A DNA stretch of 64,000 nt from Porphyra umbilicalis (lineage: Eukaryota; Rhodophyta; Bangiophyceae; Bangiales; Bangiaceae): the NCBI GenBank assembly GCA_002049455.2, contig KV919046.1:1-64000 (forward strand), read 5' to 3'. The notes beneath the pieces are model-generated. The model was not told the origin of the DNA, did no database searches, and saw nothing but the letters and a program-made list of their open reading frames with translations. Below are positions 34,998 to 46,095 of this stretch, one piece after another (the stretch's first letter is position 1; the number at the start of each line of letters is the position of its first letter). Made by a program: the position numbers and the translations under genes.

Positions 34998-36191
34998 TCA
35001 AATGGAAGGCACATACGGATGCACCCGCCCGCTCTCCTCGACCACCTGCCCCATACGCCGTCGCAGATCCGACCCGCGGCCTCGATGGCGGATGTTGGGC
35101 TGCCGACCACCCCCTTTCCCTTGATCCACGTGCATTGCCCGGTGTGACGCCGGCGTCCCATCGAGCAGCGACAGGGGCATGGTATCGTGCCGTCGGCACA
35201 GGTTGTGCAGCAAAAAGGCCACGTGGATGATCAGGGGCCTATTGGCAAAAGGCATGCGTAGAGGCTTCCAAAATCTTCCCCAGCGCCACACGAGCTGCCC
35301 AAAAGCTTGCTCAGTGTGCACATGCGCAGCGGATTGGTAGAAGTTATAGGCATCCTTTCATTGGTCGCCCCTCCCCCCCCCAGGCCACGGAACACCAAAA
35401 ACCTCAGAGCCACGGTAAGCCTCATCAGCGGTAATGCACAGGCCCTCCCGTACCATCAAAGCAATCAACGGGCTGGCTGGGTCTTTCAGCTCCCGACCCA
35501 AATCGCTGCAAGCGAGCGCCGACGAGTCGCACGACGACCCCGGCGTCCGAAAACTCATCCAGAGGAACTCGTAGTTAGAGTCACAAATGGCTTGGACGTT
35601 GTAGGCAAAGAAGCCCTTACGGCTCCAGTAGTCCTTGGTGCACGTCACCTCAGCCGCCGTCGACCGCTCCTGTCGCACGGCGATACCGTCCAACGACCCG
35701 ATGATGTTGCGCAGGGGGCTATCCGAGCGTCGTTGGAAGCCCGCCGCCGTCCGCCGCCGCCACGCGGCATCTCAAACTGGCATGCTCATCTGCAGCTCAG
35801 GGGTGCTCATCACCGCGTCCGTGAACGTCCACACGGCGTCATAAAAGGTTGAAGGAGCCATTCCAGCGAGAGCACAAATGTCGAGATAGCTCGCCCCAGC
35901 ATAGTATCGTACCGCAACAAGCACGCGCAACGCCGGGGACATGGCATGCGAAGAGGAGGGTAGGTGAGGACGCAACGTGTCAACCAGCTTGAAAAAGCAA
36001 GGCTCTGACATGCGCACCGCGCGGTGAAAACGTGAGCCGTAAGAAGCACGCACGTATTCAAAGCTGCGGGGCACGGGATGACCCTCAGGCATGAGGTCTC
36101 GAGCACGTCCTCGCTCGGAAGCAACCAGAGCAGCAGCAAGATGTAGGTTTTGCACAATTACCTCATCCACCGAGTCTCCAGATGAGTCCAT
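34998..36191 (-). pseudogene. Harbinger-type transposase, broken by two in-frame TGA codons
   Basis: One frame runs 398 codons from the ATG at 36191 (MDSSGDSVDEVIV) to 34998 and is interrupted only by TGA at 35774-35772 and 35360-35358. Across the stops the family order is kept: an N-terminal helix-turn-helix region (PSTFYDAVWTFTDAV), first catalytic Asp in IIGSLDGIAVR, the KDYWSRKGFFAYNVQAICD strand, a PGSSCDSSALACS segment with the second Asp, TADEAYRGSEVF, and after the second TGA NFYQSAAHVHTEQAFGQLVWRWG with the last catalytic Glu. No frameshift is needed. The protein could not be made without readthrough, so I call it a pseudogene; the low number of lesions suggests recent inactivation. 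Confidence 0.85.
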
Positions 36192-37169
36192 GCTCCCTCA
36201 CCGTAGGCGCGAGGCGTCCCGGATGTGGATCAAAGGCACCCGGCCTCCCCACGCCGACCGACACTCCTCCCGCTCGGTGGTAGGCCCCCTCACAATCGCA
36301 ACCAGGCACGCTCACTCCCCACCCGTGCACATCCGGTGGAAACTCACTCACCGGCAGCCGAAGGCCTCGCGCTCGGCCGCACGGTCACGTTCTCCACCGA
36401 CTGCCTGGTGTGTCGGAAAAATGCGCACCTGGGCGGTGCGTACCAATCGGCACATGTTTCAATCCGACGCAACGATAAAGGGGCAGATCAGAGTAGTGAA
36501 GCCAATTACCTTGAACGACTTATATTTGAGGCCGTCACAAACTCATATCCCAGCGGATGCCCCGTAATGACCGAACCGGTGTGACGCCCGGTTCTCGGCG
36601 TAACAAACCCGCGTCACAAACCCGATCCTGTGTCCCGGAATGGGCCTGAACGAAGCTCTCTCGAGAATTGCATTCCATGTGCATTTTTGAGAGAACGGTG
36701 ACGAGTGCCTGCGACGGGCTATCGTGAGGCCCCCGCAGCCTCGCGCCGCCCTCCGCGTGCGTAAGCGGGGCGACGGCACTGCGTTTCCGGATTTTCGCTG
36801 CAGTATGCAACTCAACAGAGCTCCGAACAGAATGGTTTGTTTGGGAACGGGCAACAGAGCGCCAATCCGTTCGGGAATCCGCTCGGGCAACTAACCCGGA
36901 GCAGATGACGATTCTGTTCGGCGCCGCTGTTAACCTCTCTCGTGGGGGGTCCGTGCATGTGCCAGGACCTGGAGCGCGTAACGGCCCAAATTAGTGGATT
37001 GAGAGCAATCCTAACAACGTCGATTATCGTAAAAGTATGGTCCACGTGTCCTCACGTGTCTAACATGGCGGTAACCAGCACCACCGACAACGTCCCGTAT
37101 GCAGCATTTCCGCTGACGCGCCAGAAACGATTTACAGCGGACAGATAAGTCCAACCGCAGAACCCGCGG
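36192..37169. other. Spacer between elements 2 and 3
   Basis: Only short frames. It should contain the outer ends of both elements but no boundary could be placed. Confidence 0.35.
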
Positions 37170-38195
37170 GTGAGTTCGGAAGCAGTCGCGAATCACGGAA
37201 GCCAGATATGTGGACGCCAGAGGCCGATTACCGACTGTTCCGAACTGAGCCGGCCTGTTTTAGACGAAATGGAGCGCTGTCAGTGGCCCAGGAGGGCTCC
37301 GAGACGATCGTGGAGGTCACCACGTGTCGCTCTCAAGGACAAGAAAGAAGCATTGACAACGGGGCAAGAGAAGGACGTCACGAATCTCGACAAGCTGTTG
37401 ATCGACGCTGTGGAGGAGGCGAAAGACCACAAACGGTTGGAAGACGAGGCCCAAGGAGAGCAGGATGGGAAGGAGCAGCGGCTTCTTCAACGTGGTGAGA
37501 TCATCAGACGGATGGCCATGGAGCGGCGGGCGCACCGTAGTGCTGATAGCCCTGCAGATGCGAGCGCCCCGTCAAGGGATCCGACGAGCGGGCGGGGAAA
37601 CACCACTGCTCCACCTGGCTCGCCAGGCAGCAGCAAGAGCACGCCAACTCGGCGAGGGCGGCGCCGTAAGCGGTGCGAGATTGAGGAGGACGACGTCGTC
37701 GACTTGGTGGAGAACAGCGAGAAGCGGCGCTGGGACCTGAACAGCAAGGAGATTGAGCTGGGTGATCGTCGATTGAACCAAGAGCGTCAGCTGCATGACG
37801 AAGAGATGGCGCGTCGAGATCGTTTTGAGAAAGAGATGCGTGAGCGCACGGACCGCCGCGACGAAGAGCAGCGCGAGGAGAGAGCCGCACTTTTACAAGT
37901 TGTTTCCTCCTTGGTGAGAAAGATGGGGTACGCTGCGCTTTGTCTTTTCTATGTCTCTGGGAATTCGATCGTTACGGCCGTGCTCACCCCCCCACTCGCC
38001 AGCCGGGCAACACCATGCCCTCAACAAATGCAATACTCGTCGCACCCCCCAACACCACAGGAAGAGTTGCGTCGCCGCGCCGGCCTCCACCGACCCCACT
38101 GCTGCCGCCAGCCGCGGCGGCGCCCCCCCTTCCCCCGCCACCTGCGTGCGCCACGTAGATACCGCCAAGTGCTGTGGGGCGGCCATGAATTGTAA
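37170..38195 (+). pseudogene. Remnant of Harbinger-type ORF1 (C-terminal part), element 3
   Basis: The open frame begins at a GTG; the first ATG is 37269. The recognisable part is about 37330-37926: a charged helical segment (LLIDAVEEAKDHKRLEDEAQ, then QRGEIIRRMAMERRAHRSAD), a Ser/Pro linker, a basic patch RRGRRRKRCEIEEDD, and a long charged helix (RRWDLNSKEIELGDRRLNQE ... EERAALLQVVSSLVRKM). This is the tail found in ORF1 proteins of Harbinger-like elements; the DNA-binding N-terminus is absent. After about 37926 the frame reads into unrelated Pro/Arg-rich sequence, which suggests the normal stop has been lost. It converges on the transposase relic at 38895-39928. Confidence 0.5.
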
Positions 38196-38894
38196 GCCAC
38201 GGAGGCCTGAGCAAACTGCATCTTACGTTGCCAAAAGCCGCACGTGCGCCCGAGGTGCTGCCGCCGCGTGCCGCCGCCGCACCGAATAGGCGTCGGCCAT
38301 GGCTGTACCCGCCGACGCAATGGAGACGGCCACCGTCAGGACGTAGAGTGGTGGCTGCTGCTACGGAGCGGCCTCTTGGACGGCCGCAGGGTGAGGATTA
38401 ATGGCGGATGGCGGCGTGGCCGCGCCCCGGTGACATGGCGGTGCGGCTTATGGCGGCAGGCGTGCGGCCGAGCGGCGCGCCCGCCCGCTAGCGGGATCCG
38501 TCGGTGACGGAGGTGGTGGTGGCGGCGGCGGTCAAGTGGCAACTCGCCCCCCCCCCATCGGCGGTGCCGAGCGCGCCGGCGACACGAGGGGCGGCGCCGG
38601 CGGAGCGGCCGGGCGCCAGGTGCGACACAGTGGCCGCCACCGGTGCGGCCGTGGCAGCGGGCGGTGGGCGGCCGGCTGTAGTCGCCAGGCCTGAGCGCAG
38701 GTGCGACGAGAGGAGCTCTGGCGCCTCCGTGGCCGCGCCGGTGAGCGCGCCGGCGGGCGCCGAACCCCTCGCATCCGTAAACGTGCTCCATCTGACCACG
38801 CACAGCAACTGCAGACCACTGCCGGTGGTCATGCACAGCCGCACGCTGATGGCGCCGAGTTCCGTAAATTGGGGCCACAGGGCGTTGTTGATGA
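38196..38894. other. GC-rich spacer inside element 3
   Basis: On the minus strand a frame at 38488-38946 contains protein-like text (LIINNALWPQFTELGAISVR, then GSGLQLLCVVRWSTFTDARG) and a GTAAGA donor-like word lies at about 38226. It may be part of an unrecognised gene trapped between the transposon ORFs. The evidence is too thin to call. Confidence 0.25.
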
Positions 38895-39928
38895 TCAAGC
38901 CGCTGGATGCAGGCCAAGGTACTCCTCCCAGGTGGGGTGGTCGCACTTAAAAAACGTGGACGTCGCCCCGCCGTAGACAGAGCATCTCAGGTTCCACACG
39001 AGAGCAGCCACACGGTAGAGAAGGCCGACTGGTGACTCTCGTACCTTCAGCTTGCGGGCGAATTCCAGCGCGGAGCACGTCTGTTTGACGTCCTGGAAGC
39101 CCCACTCAACGGCTGACCGCGGCACCTTCATGGTGCTGTTGCACTGCTCCTGTTGCTCTGTCAAGTTACCGCAGAAAGCAGCTGCTCTCCATCAATCACC
39201 AGAGCGTCTGGCAACACATCGTCCAATTAAGAATTGTGGTACAACGTCATGTCGTGACGCCGCCCCTCCCACGGGCCGAAGAGATAGAAGAATAGGCCGT
39301 CGGGGTTCAAGACGTTCAAGAACTTGACTGTATGCCTCCTCTTGTGGCCGCTATAGCATACTCTTTGTAGGCCTCCCCCGGGTCGAGACACAAAGAGCGC
39401 CGTCCCGTCAACAAACCCCACGCACCTGTCTAGAAAAGCCCTCGCCTCGGCAATCCTACTGCTATACAAACCTGCTCTCTCCCTCATGAACTCAACCCGC
39501 CACTCAGAAAGAAGAGAACCCCACTTTCCTACTAGCAGTTCTATCGTCGCATAAAAAATCTGGGAAAAAGCAGACCCGCTCCTTCAAAAGAGCTTCTCTA
39601 AGTCAGACCAGCGAGATGGGGACGACAGCCGCCGCAGCACGATGCAGAGGCATTCGACACGATCAACAGAGTGACGAGAAACAGGAACCGAGGTGTCTAC
39701 CTGCAACAAGGTGGCAAGTCGGCCAATGTGTTCGGGGCGGAATCGAAAGAGGGAAATCGCCTGCTCACTAGAAAATGCATTGATATTGAACGTGGTCCCA
39801 CGGATGCGCCTGGAGCGCTCCAGCAAAAGGGCAACTTCTCGCTGTGCCCGCCGGTACCTGATAACCAACGGGCCCATGTCGGCGAGGATCATGTCTATTG
39901 CGTTGCCCGCAAGCAACGCGTCGGCCAT
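38895..39928 (-). pseudogene. DDE_Tnp4/Harbinger-like transposase relic with TGA, TAA and a frameshift
   Basis: From the ATG at 39928 (MADALLAGNAIDMIL) the frame reads through NINAFSSEQAISLFRFRPEH and reaches TGA at 39586-39584. The same frame continues with SGSAFSQIFYATIELLVGKW and the catalytic FVDGTALFVSRPGG and WEGRRHDMTLYHNS motifs to TAA at 39229-39227. It goes on in frame as LDDVLPDALVIDGEQLLSAV and then shifts by about 39170 into NSTMKVPRSAVEWGFQDVKQ, the segment with the last catalytic Glu, ending at 38895. The FVDGT and RHD motifs are those of the metazoan/algal Tnp4 branch of Harbinger, different from elements 1 and 2. Decay is more advanced than in element 2, with an internal deletion between the second Asp and the Glu. 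Confidence 0.75.
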
Positions 39929-42857
39929 CACTCGACGGCGCAAGAGCCATTAGCGCAAACCGATACCTGCGATGGAAACCATGTGTACAACGAGGGCACT
40001 GACGGAACCACGACTAGAGGTGCAGCGCATGCGCAGTCGGAAGCAGAGGTTCTGCACGCAAGGAGAGTGTTCGAATGGTCTTCTGGCACCGCGACTCCCC
40101 AGTTGCCAGATGCAGCCTGCCACGCGGAATGAAAGACGTCAGACTAGGGTTGTTACATGAGCCCCATTTTGTTGGCGACGGGCGCATGAGCGCCCTACTA
40201 GCGCCTTAGCCGGGCCTGACGGCGCCGCATGCGCGCCCATCGCCCTTGGCAGCCTCCCATCGAAAGTGCATGTGGCCCCTTGTTCTACTCCGTGGCTGTG
40301 CCGAAAGTAGATCACGGGTCCCTTGAGGTACCCAGGACAGCGTGTTTGGAAGGCGTGGTCAAACTGCACCCTCCCCCCCCCCCATTCAAATGAGCTGTGT
40401 TGCCACGCACGATTCTGAGCAGCTCTGAGATGTATTAGAGCCCAAATCGTGCCCTGAAGCTGGCGGGCGCTGGACGTACATCCGCCCGACAACCCTAAAC
40501 ATGTCAGACAGACGGCCATTCGAAACAGCTTCCGGCGAAAGGTGTTCTGGGCTAACGACGTCGGAAGGGTGTTTCGGAAGCTCTGTAAATATGCTTCCGT
40601 CAGAGATTTCCGAAGAACTAACAAAACAACGTACGGCGAAAGGTCTCTATTCCCTGGCCTTTAGGACAGGGTGCTCTCAAAGTGTAGTGATGCACACATA
40701 TACTTAGATCAAGGGACTTGCTCTCCGTTTCAGAGATGGCAGTCTGCATTCGTGTCCTCAGGGATCTGAGGGCGTGTCATCGTTGGAAGGGTCGCCATGA
40801 CGCTAAAAGCGAATAGAGTTACGCGGCTGAGAAGGACTGTCCTGCCACAAGGGTCACAGGGCCCAGACGGCGCCTGCCCCCCTGCCCCACCCCACCGCCC
40901 CGAGTTGCGCCCGGCGACCGCGTGCAGCGACTTCCGGGGTTCGACGCGCCCGCGATGAACCGCGGGTAATCGTGCCTGCGCGCCGGCTTCTGTTGCGGCG
41001 GCACGTCGGCGGTTGCTAACGCCATCTCGCGGCACGGTTAGAGGCGCCCCGTCGCGCGGTGGTCGATCCCATTCGCCCGCCCGTGCGCCTCGTCGGCCGC
41101 GCGCAGGTGCGCTGCGCGGCGGGGTGACGGCCCAGCCTGTAGGCGTTGCACCACGCCGGCGAGCCGCCGCCGCCGCGGCGGCGGCGGCGGCACCCCTTTC
41201 CCCGCCCCACGCCCCCCCCGCCACGGCAACGTGGCTGCACGTGCCCCCGTGCGTGCTCGCGGCCGTGGAGCCGGCCGGCTTACCCGGTATCTAGGCGTCG
41301 CCGAGCGCGCCACCGCACTGAAGGCCAGGGTATTGCACGTACGTGCCTGGAATTGCTGTCATGTGCTGCCTCGTGTGTCTGAGCACCCGAAGTCTTTGAG
41401 CCAAAAAGCGCCTTTGAGAAATGTTCGTTGACACGTCACTGGTTCTCAGCCACGTTTACGCGAAATGAGGAACATATGGGAGGTACTATTGATCTCGGCT
41501 GAGTGCTAGGTTTTTTGTGGAACGACTGTATAGTGGCTGATCGCCTCTGGGGCGCCGATCAGGTCGGGAGCTTCGCTACCAAGCCACCGAACGCCATCTC
41601 AGCAGGAGGGGGCGCAGGAGGGGCCGCAGGAGAGGGTGCCTCTCGCTGTACTCCACGAAACAGGCCTGATTGGCCGTAGTATTAATACAGTCATCATTCG
41701 CTTATGTGCCATTCACTTGGAGAGCATGCTCTACAAGTGAATGGCCCCTAGAGCGTTAGGACCGCGATTTCTCGCGATCTCGGACTGAAAGAGGGTGCTA
41801 CTATTGTGGCGCACCCCTGCCATGAAAATGCATAACGACTGTACGTTCCTCCGACCCAGCTTCGCGCTCCACCCAGCAACGTTGTCCATGCGGTCGCTTC
41901 CGAGATCAAGTTAGGTCGAACGTGTCACCGTTCTGAGCGCCGCGCTGCACAACAAATGCCCTGAGACACGTGGTGTTCATGAACCTGGCACCAATTCCCT
42001 TGACGATCGCCTCCATGACCGCACATTTAGGCCAGATTCCGTTCCCAGTAGGCGTCGTGTCACATTTTTCAGCAACGATCGGGCTACGATCGTCCTTGCA
42101 CGCAGCTACGATTGCTCATAGACACGCGACGTGCACGGCAGAGTCAACTGGGACGTCTGGGCCGGTTGAGTTCGGAAGGTCACGACCATCAACACGCGCT
42201 CTCATTTCCGCATGTAGAAATAATGTAGCCTACCCTTTTTTGACAAGTACATGGCCTCTGTCAGCATCAGTTCGGAAAGGCTCGACGCCAGTTCGACACC
42301 CAATCAACCAACTACACGTTTGCTTCCGTGGCGCTCTTAAATAGTTCGGAAGCGGCTCGATGCGGACGTCGTTGGCGCTGCTCTAACGGGGGTGGATGAG
42401 AATAAAGACACCTGGGAGGCGGGCTCTTCGAGCCGTGCTTACACTAGTCGGACTACGACAGCCTTGCATCATACTTACATCCTGAAGCTGTACAATCGCT
42501 CCCCGATTGGCTGTCCAGGCGCTGGAGCCGTGGCTGGTTGCAGCATCTTGATTGGGCACGCGGCACGACTGACCGTCGTGTGACTGTTTGCATTGTTTTG
42601 ATTGGCCACACGGCGAGGCTGATACCCGCCGTGTGTCGTTTCGACGCCTGTGCGTCCGCCTGCGGGCGGATTCTTTCGGGTCGATTTGTCTGCGCGCTTT
42701 CGTGTGTGCGAGTGTGTGCTGCGCTCATTGATGTGTGCGGGTGTGTGCCACGCACGTTGATGCGTAGGGCGGGGTGGGTTGGTGCTGCGCACACGCCTTA
42801 TGCGAGAGCACAAGAGGGCCGTTCCGCACCAAGTATCCTATTATATATGTATAACAA
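39929..42857. other. Gene-poor interval
   Basis: It has mixed composition, with one short GC-rich island (40850-41300, frames open on both strands, no product recognised) and lower-GC sequence from 41350 on. A 13-nt C run lies near 40371. Two diverged words around TTGATTGGGCACGCGGC (42549) and TTGATTGGCCACACGGC (42598) form a short imperfect direct repeat. Confidence 0.4.
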
Positions 42858-43489
42858 TATGGTGCGTGTCCCAAAAATGAGACATGGCGGTTTTTTCTTT
42901 TTCTCTCGGCCCACTGGCCTTCTGCAACGGTCCGATAATGTAATGTGACCCACACGGTCCCACTGTGATTCCAGAACAGCCCCTGACAGTGTTAGCAGAG
43001 GTGGCACATCCTGACGTGTCATGGGGGAAAGTGTCATTCATTGCAACTTCGACAGGTGACGATCACGCGGCCCAATCAAATGCACAGATACTAGAGCAGG
43101 CATGTGCTGACAGTTTGTGCACGAAGAAAAGGGCACCATCTTACCCATAAAATTGTGAAAAAGACCCCCATGTAGCCCCCTGTCAGGAAAACACGATTTG
43201 GGACACCCCTCTTCGAAGCTCCAGTTAGAACATGAGCTTTGGCGTTGCAAACCTTTAACCCCAAGAACCTGAAAAAGACTGGCTCCAAGATCGGGGCTAT
43301 CTGAGAGGTCCACAGAACAGGGCCCACAGGCGGGTATCAAGGAGTTGTCAGCCACGCACGCGTCGGGAGAGGCTCTTTCCATGGAGGCCAGTCGAGAAAT
43401 TTCTCGTACCCCACGCCGCCTGCCCCCGTGCAGTGATGTGTCAGTCCTTCAGAAAACGCGCATGTCTCATTTTTGGGACACGCACCATA
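42858..43489. mobile_element. TA-flanked inverted-repeat element (MITE-like, Tc1/mariner-style ends)
   Basis: A 27-bp perfect terminal inverted repeat, beginning TGGTGCGTGTCCCAAAAATG and ending GAGACATG, occupies 42860-42886; its exact reverse complement is 43461-43487. Each end is flanked outside by TA (42858-42859 and 43488-43489), the target duplication of Tc1/mariner-type elements. Just inside the perfect part the two ends stay similar for a few more bases and then diverge. The ~575-bp interior has no transposase-like frame, so this would be a non-autonomous copy. Confidence 0.8.
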
Positions 43490-46095
43490 GCGGGGGAGCG
43501 GTTGCCTCAGCCAGCTTAGCATCGAGGTCGTTGATCCCCCCTAAGGGTGGGGTCGGCGGTTGTCGGTGCTAGGCACACTGTGCTTACACTGAGATTTTCT
43601 CGATTCTCGCCGTACTCTCACACTTACAAGCAGATGTGAAGTACTGCCTGATTGATCAGTGCCAACAGATCACAAATACAGCCAAACAGTCCGTGTCCTC
43701 CTTGGGTCGTCGACTGAGGAATCTGTCGACGGGACCTCAGCGCGACACGAAGCCTTCCACCGCACGGTCGCAGCCACCCGCGCCTCACGTGCGCGTCCTA
43801 GTTGCCGACCTCATGTCGGACGGATGTCATGTCCACCCTTCTCGCTACACGCTGCCCCTCTCCCCGCCTCCCCGTCTCTCCCCCTCCCCCCCTCTCCCCC
43901 TCCCTCTTTTCCCCGTTGCTCATCGGCCAGACCTTGTCTTCCCACTTGCTTTGTGGATGCGTCGTCTCTGGTGGTGCTTTTCCTCCTATCGTATGTTCGG
44001 TATCTCCCACTCCATGCTCTCATGCATCCTCCCTATAGTCATGTGCCTTCCTCCTGTACCCGCCCCCACCCCCTTCGACTTGCACCGATTACTTCTTTTT
44101 TGTACGACCATGGCACCGCGGCGCTTCCGTCCCTTGGTCTGCACGTGACGTGACATCATTTTCTCTAGAGGACCGGTGTGACCACGAACATTCTGACATG
44201 GTTCTCTCTCCAGCGTGTGCTTTGCTCCTGTTCAACTCTCCGTGTCCTCTTTGTGTTCCATTAGACGTGTTTGCCTGCTATCATTTGGGTAGACGCGTTG
44301 AGTCTATTGTAGGTAGCTATGAATAAAAAGGAGGTGGTTCTTTTTGCGGACGCATCGGGGTAGCGCTGCCTATTGCTCCAATGGTCAGCACGAACCGATT
44401 CAGCAGGGGACATGTGTTTGGGTACTTGGAAACCAGTCTGTTAGATTTGTGGGACATGGACTGCCCCGTTTGGTAGTAAGCCGTTTTGCTCTGGACACCT
44501 ACAGTAACCACGGCCTTGAGAGCGTCTCCACCAATGGATCCAAACACCCAAACGCCTAAACGTGGCACGGTTTTGCCAAACGGGCATTGGTGGCTGGGAT
44601 GCAAACCAAAACTAGGGTGTGACGGTCCAAAAATAGACCATCCTCACATATTCTAGTCGCCTAATCGACCTCGTGTCCATGACACGCGATTGCTCTAGTT
44701 TTGGATCTTCAACGGCAGGGCCAGTCCAAACGGGCCCGTTTGGAGGCGCGCCACTCCAAACAAACCTGTTTGGATGCTCCCCCAACCGTTTGGCCATCCC
44801 CTGGTTCCATTTTGAGCCAACCTACGCCAATGGAAAGCGTGACCCGTGGCATGCAAACAGTGACATGGCGATCGGCCATCCACCGAGATTCTTTGTCGGG
44901 CATTCGTGGATGGTCTGTCGGCCACAAAAGAGGCCCACCCATAGTGAGCATCCAGGGGAGCCCAAGATTGAGACGTGACCTTCTTTGTTTTGGATCGACG
45001 TTTGGAGAGCCAGTGACAGGGCCACACGTTGGGCACTCGTGACGTTTGGCTTTGGCTTTTGGCTCCATTGGTGGAGACGCTCTGAACGGAGCTTGTCTCG
45101 GCAGATCCGCCCGTCTTCTTGTGTGAACACGAGATCCAGATCCGTGCACTCGAACAAGTATTGAACAGAAGTCGCTTCTGTTGAGGGTCTGTTCGGAACC
45201 GACGTCCAAATAGAATGGCTGTCTGTTGAGGCTGCTTCTTGCAGCGACGATCTGTGGGCCCGGGGCCCGTGCGCGGACGCGACTGGGAACGCGGGCGGCC
45301 GCGCGCGCGCTGCACTCGAGCGCGGAGGCCCGCGCGCGGCCGGCAATGGGGGCCCCCCGCGACCGACCCGCGTCGCGGCCACGGAATGAATGGCGCGTGG
45401 CACGGTCGAGGGCGGCCGCGCGCCCCCGGCCGCCGCCCGCGGCCGCGCGTGGCGCGGCGGGGGGGCACGCCCCCGTCTGGGTCGGCCGCCACGGCCGCGG
45501 CCGCAGCGGCCGCTGCTGCCGCCGCTGCCGCGGTCGCTGCGGCCATTGCCGCGGCTGCCGCGGGCGGCGCGCCCGCTGCTGGAGGTTGGCGCGCTGCGGC
45601 GCGCGTGCAAGTGGGTGGCCACCCGGATCGCCCGCCCCGCGCGGCGGCGGCGGCGGCGGCGACGGCGGCGGCGTTGGCGCCCCGCGGCCTGCCGCCGCGC
45701 CACCCAACCGCGCGGGCGGGGGTGGAGGGTCGGATCGCGCCGCGGCCGCCGCCGCGAGTCGTGACCGGGGGGTCGTCGAGCTCCCGAGCCGCGGCGCAGT
45801 GGGCCGGGTGGCGGCACGCGCACGCCGTCGTGGGTGGGGCGACGGGCTCCCCCACCCCGCCCGCGTGTTTGTTAGGGTGATTCCCTTCTCTATCCCCCCC
45901 CCCCTTCCCCCGCCCCCCCCTCCACGTCCCACGTGTGCTCCCCTGTGCAAGTGCGGTGCGGCCGCCTCTCTTCCCGCTCGTGTGGTCCCCCCCTTTCTCT
46001 CCTTGCCGGTATCCCCGTCTTCTTTTTTTGCCCGTCCTCCCCGTCCCCCCTCGCCCCCGACGTCGGTGCGTCTGTCTTTGTTGCCGGTGAGCGCC
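43490..46095. other. Gene-poor interval upstream of the coiled-coil gene
   Basis: It contains C/T-rich low-complexity DNA (43850-43930), several TCCAAAC/GTTTGGA palindromes near 44.7 kb, and from 45.25 kb a sharp rise in GC with Ala-coding (GCC/GCG) runs on +. Long minus-strand frames across 44.7-46.3 kb are open but have no protein-like content. Sequence just before 46096 is C/T-rich, as expected for the leader of the next gene. Confidence 0.4.
44725..44744. repeat. Perfect 20-bp palindrome
   Basis: TCCAAACGGGCCCGTTTGGA equals its own reverse complement. A second, imperfect copy with the same 7-bp arms (TCCAAAC ... GTTTGGA) is at 44755-44774, 30 bp further on. Confidence 0.95.

Larger units (their letters stand above)
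34065..36191. mobile_element. Harbinger-like element 2 (convergent ORF1 and dead transposase)
   Basis: The paired content and tail-to-tail layout match element 1. Terminal inverted repeats were looked for in about 33.55-34.05 and 36.2-36.6 kb and not found by eye. Confidence 0.65.
37170..39928. mobile_element. Harbinger-like element 3 (convergent relic pair)
   Basis: ORF1-like remnant on + and Tnp4-type transposase relic on -, again tail to tail. Ends were not identified. Confidence 0.55.

Noticed and set aside
40920..40960. tRNA-like T-arm (GGGGTTCGACGCGCCC)
   Set aside because: The T stem does not pair properly and no acceptor or anticodon arm could be placed around it.
44709..44790. Attachment or integration site at the 20-bp palindrome
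   Set aside because: No integrase gene or duplicated core is present; only the palindrome itself is reported.
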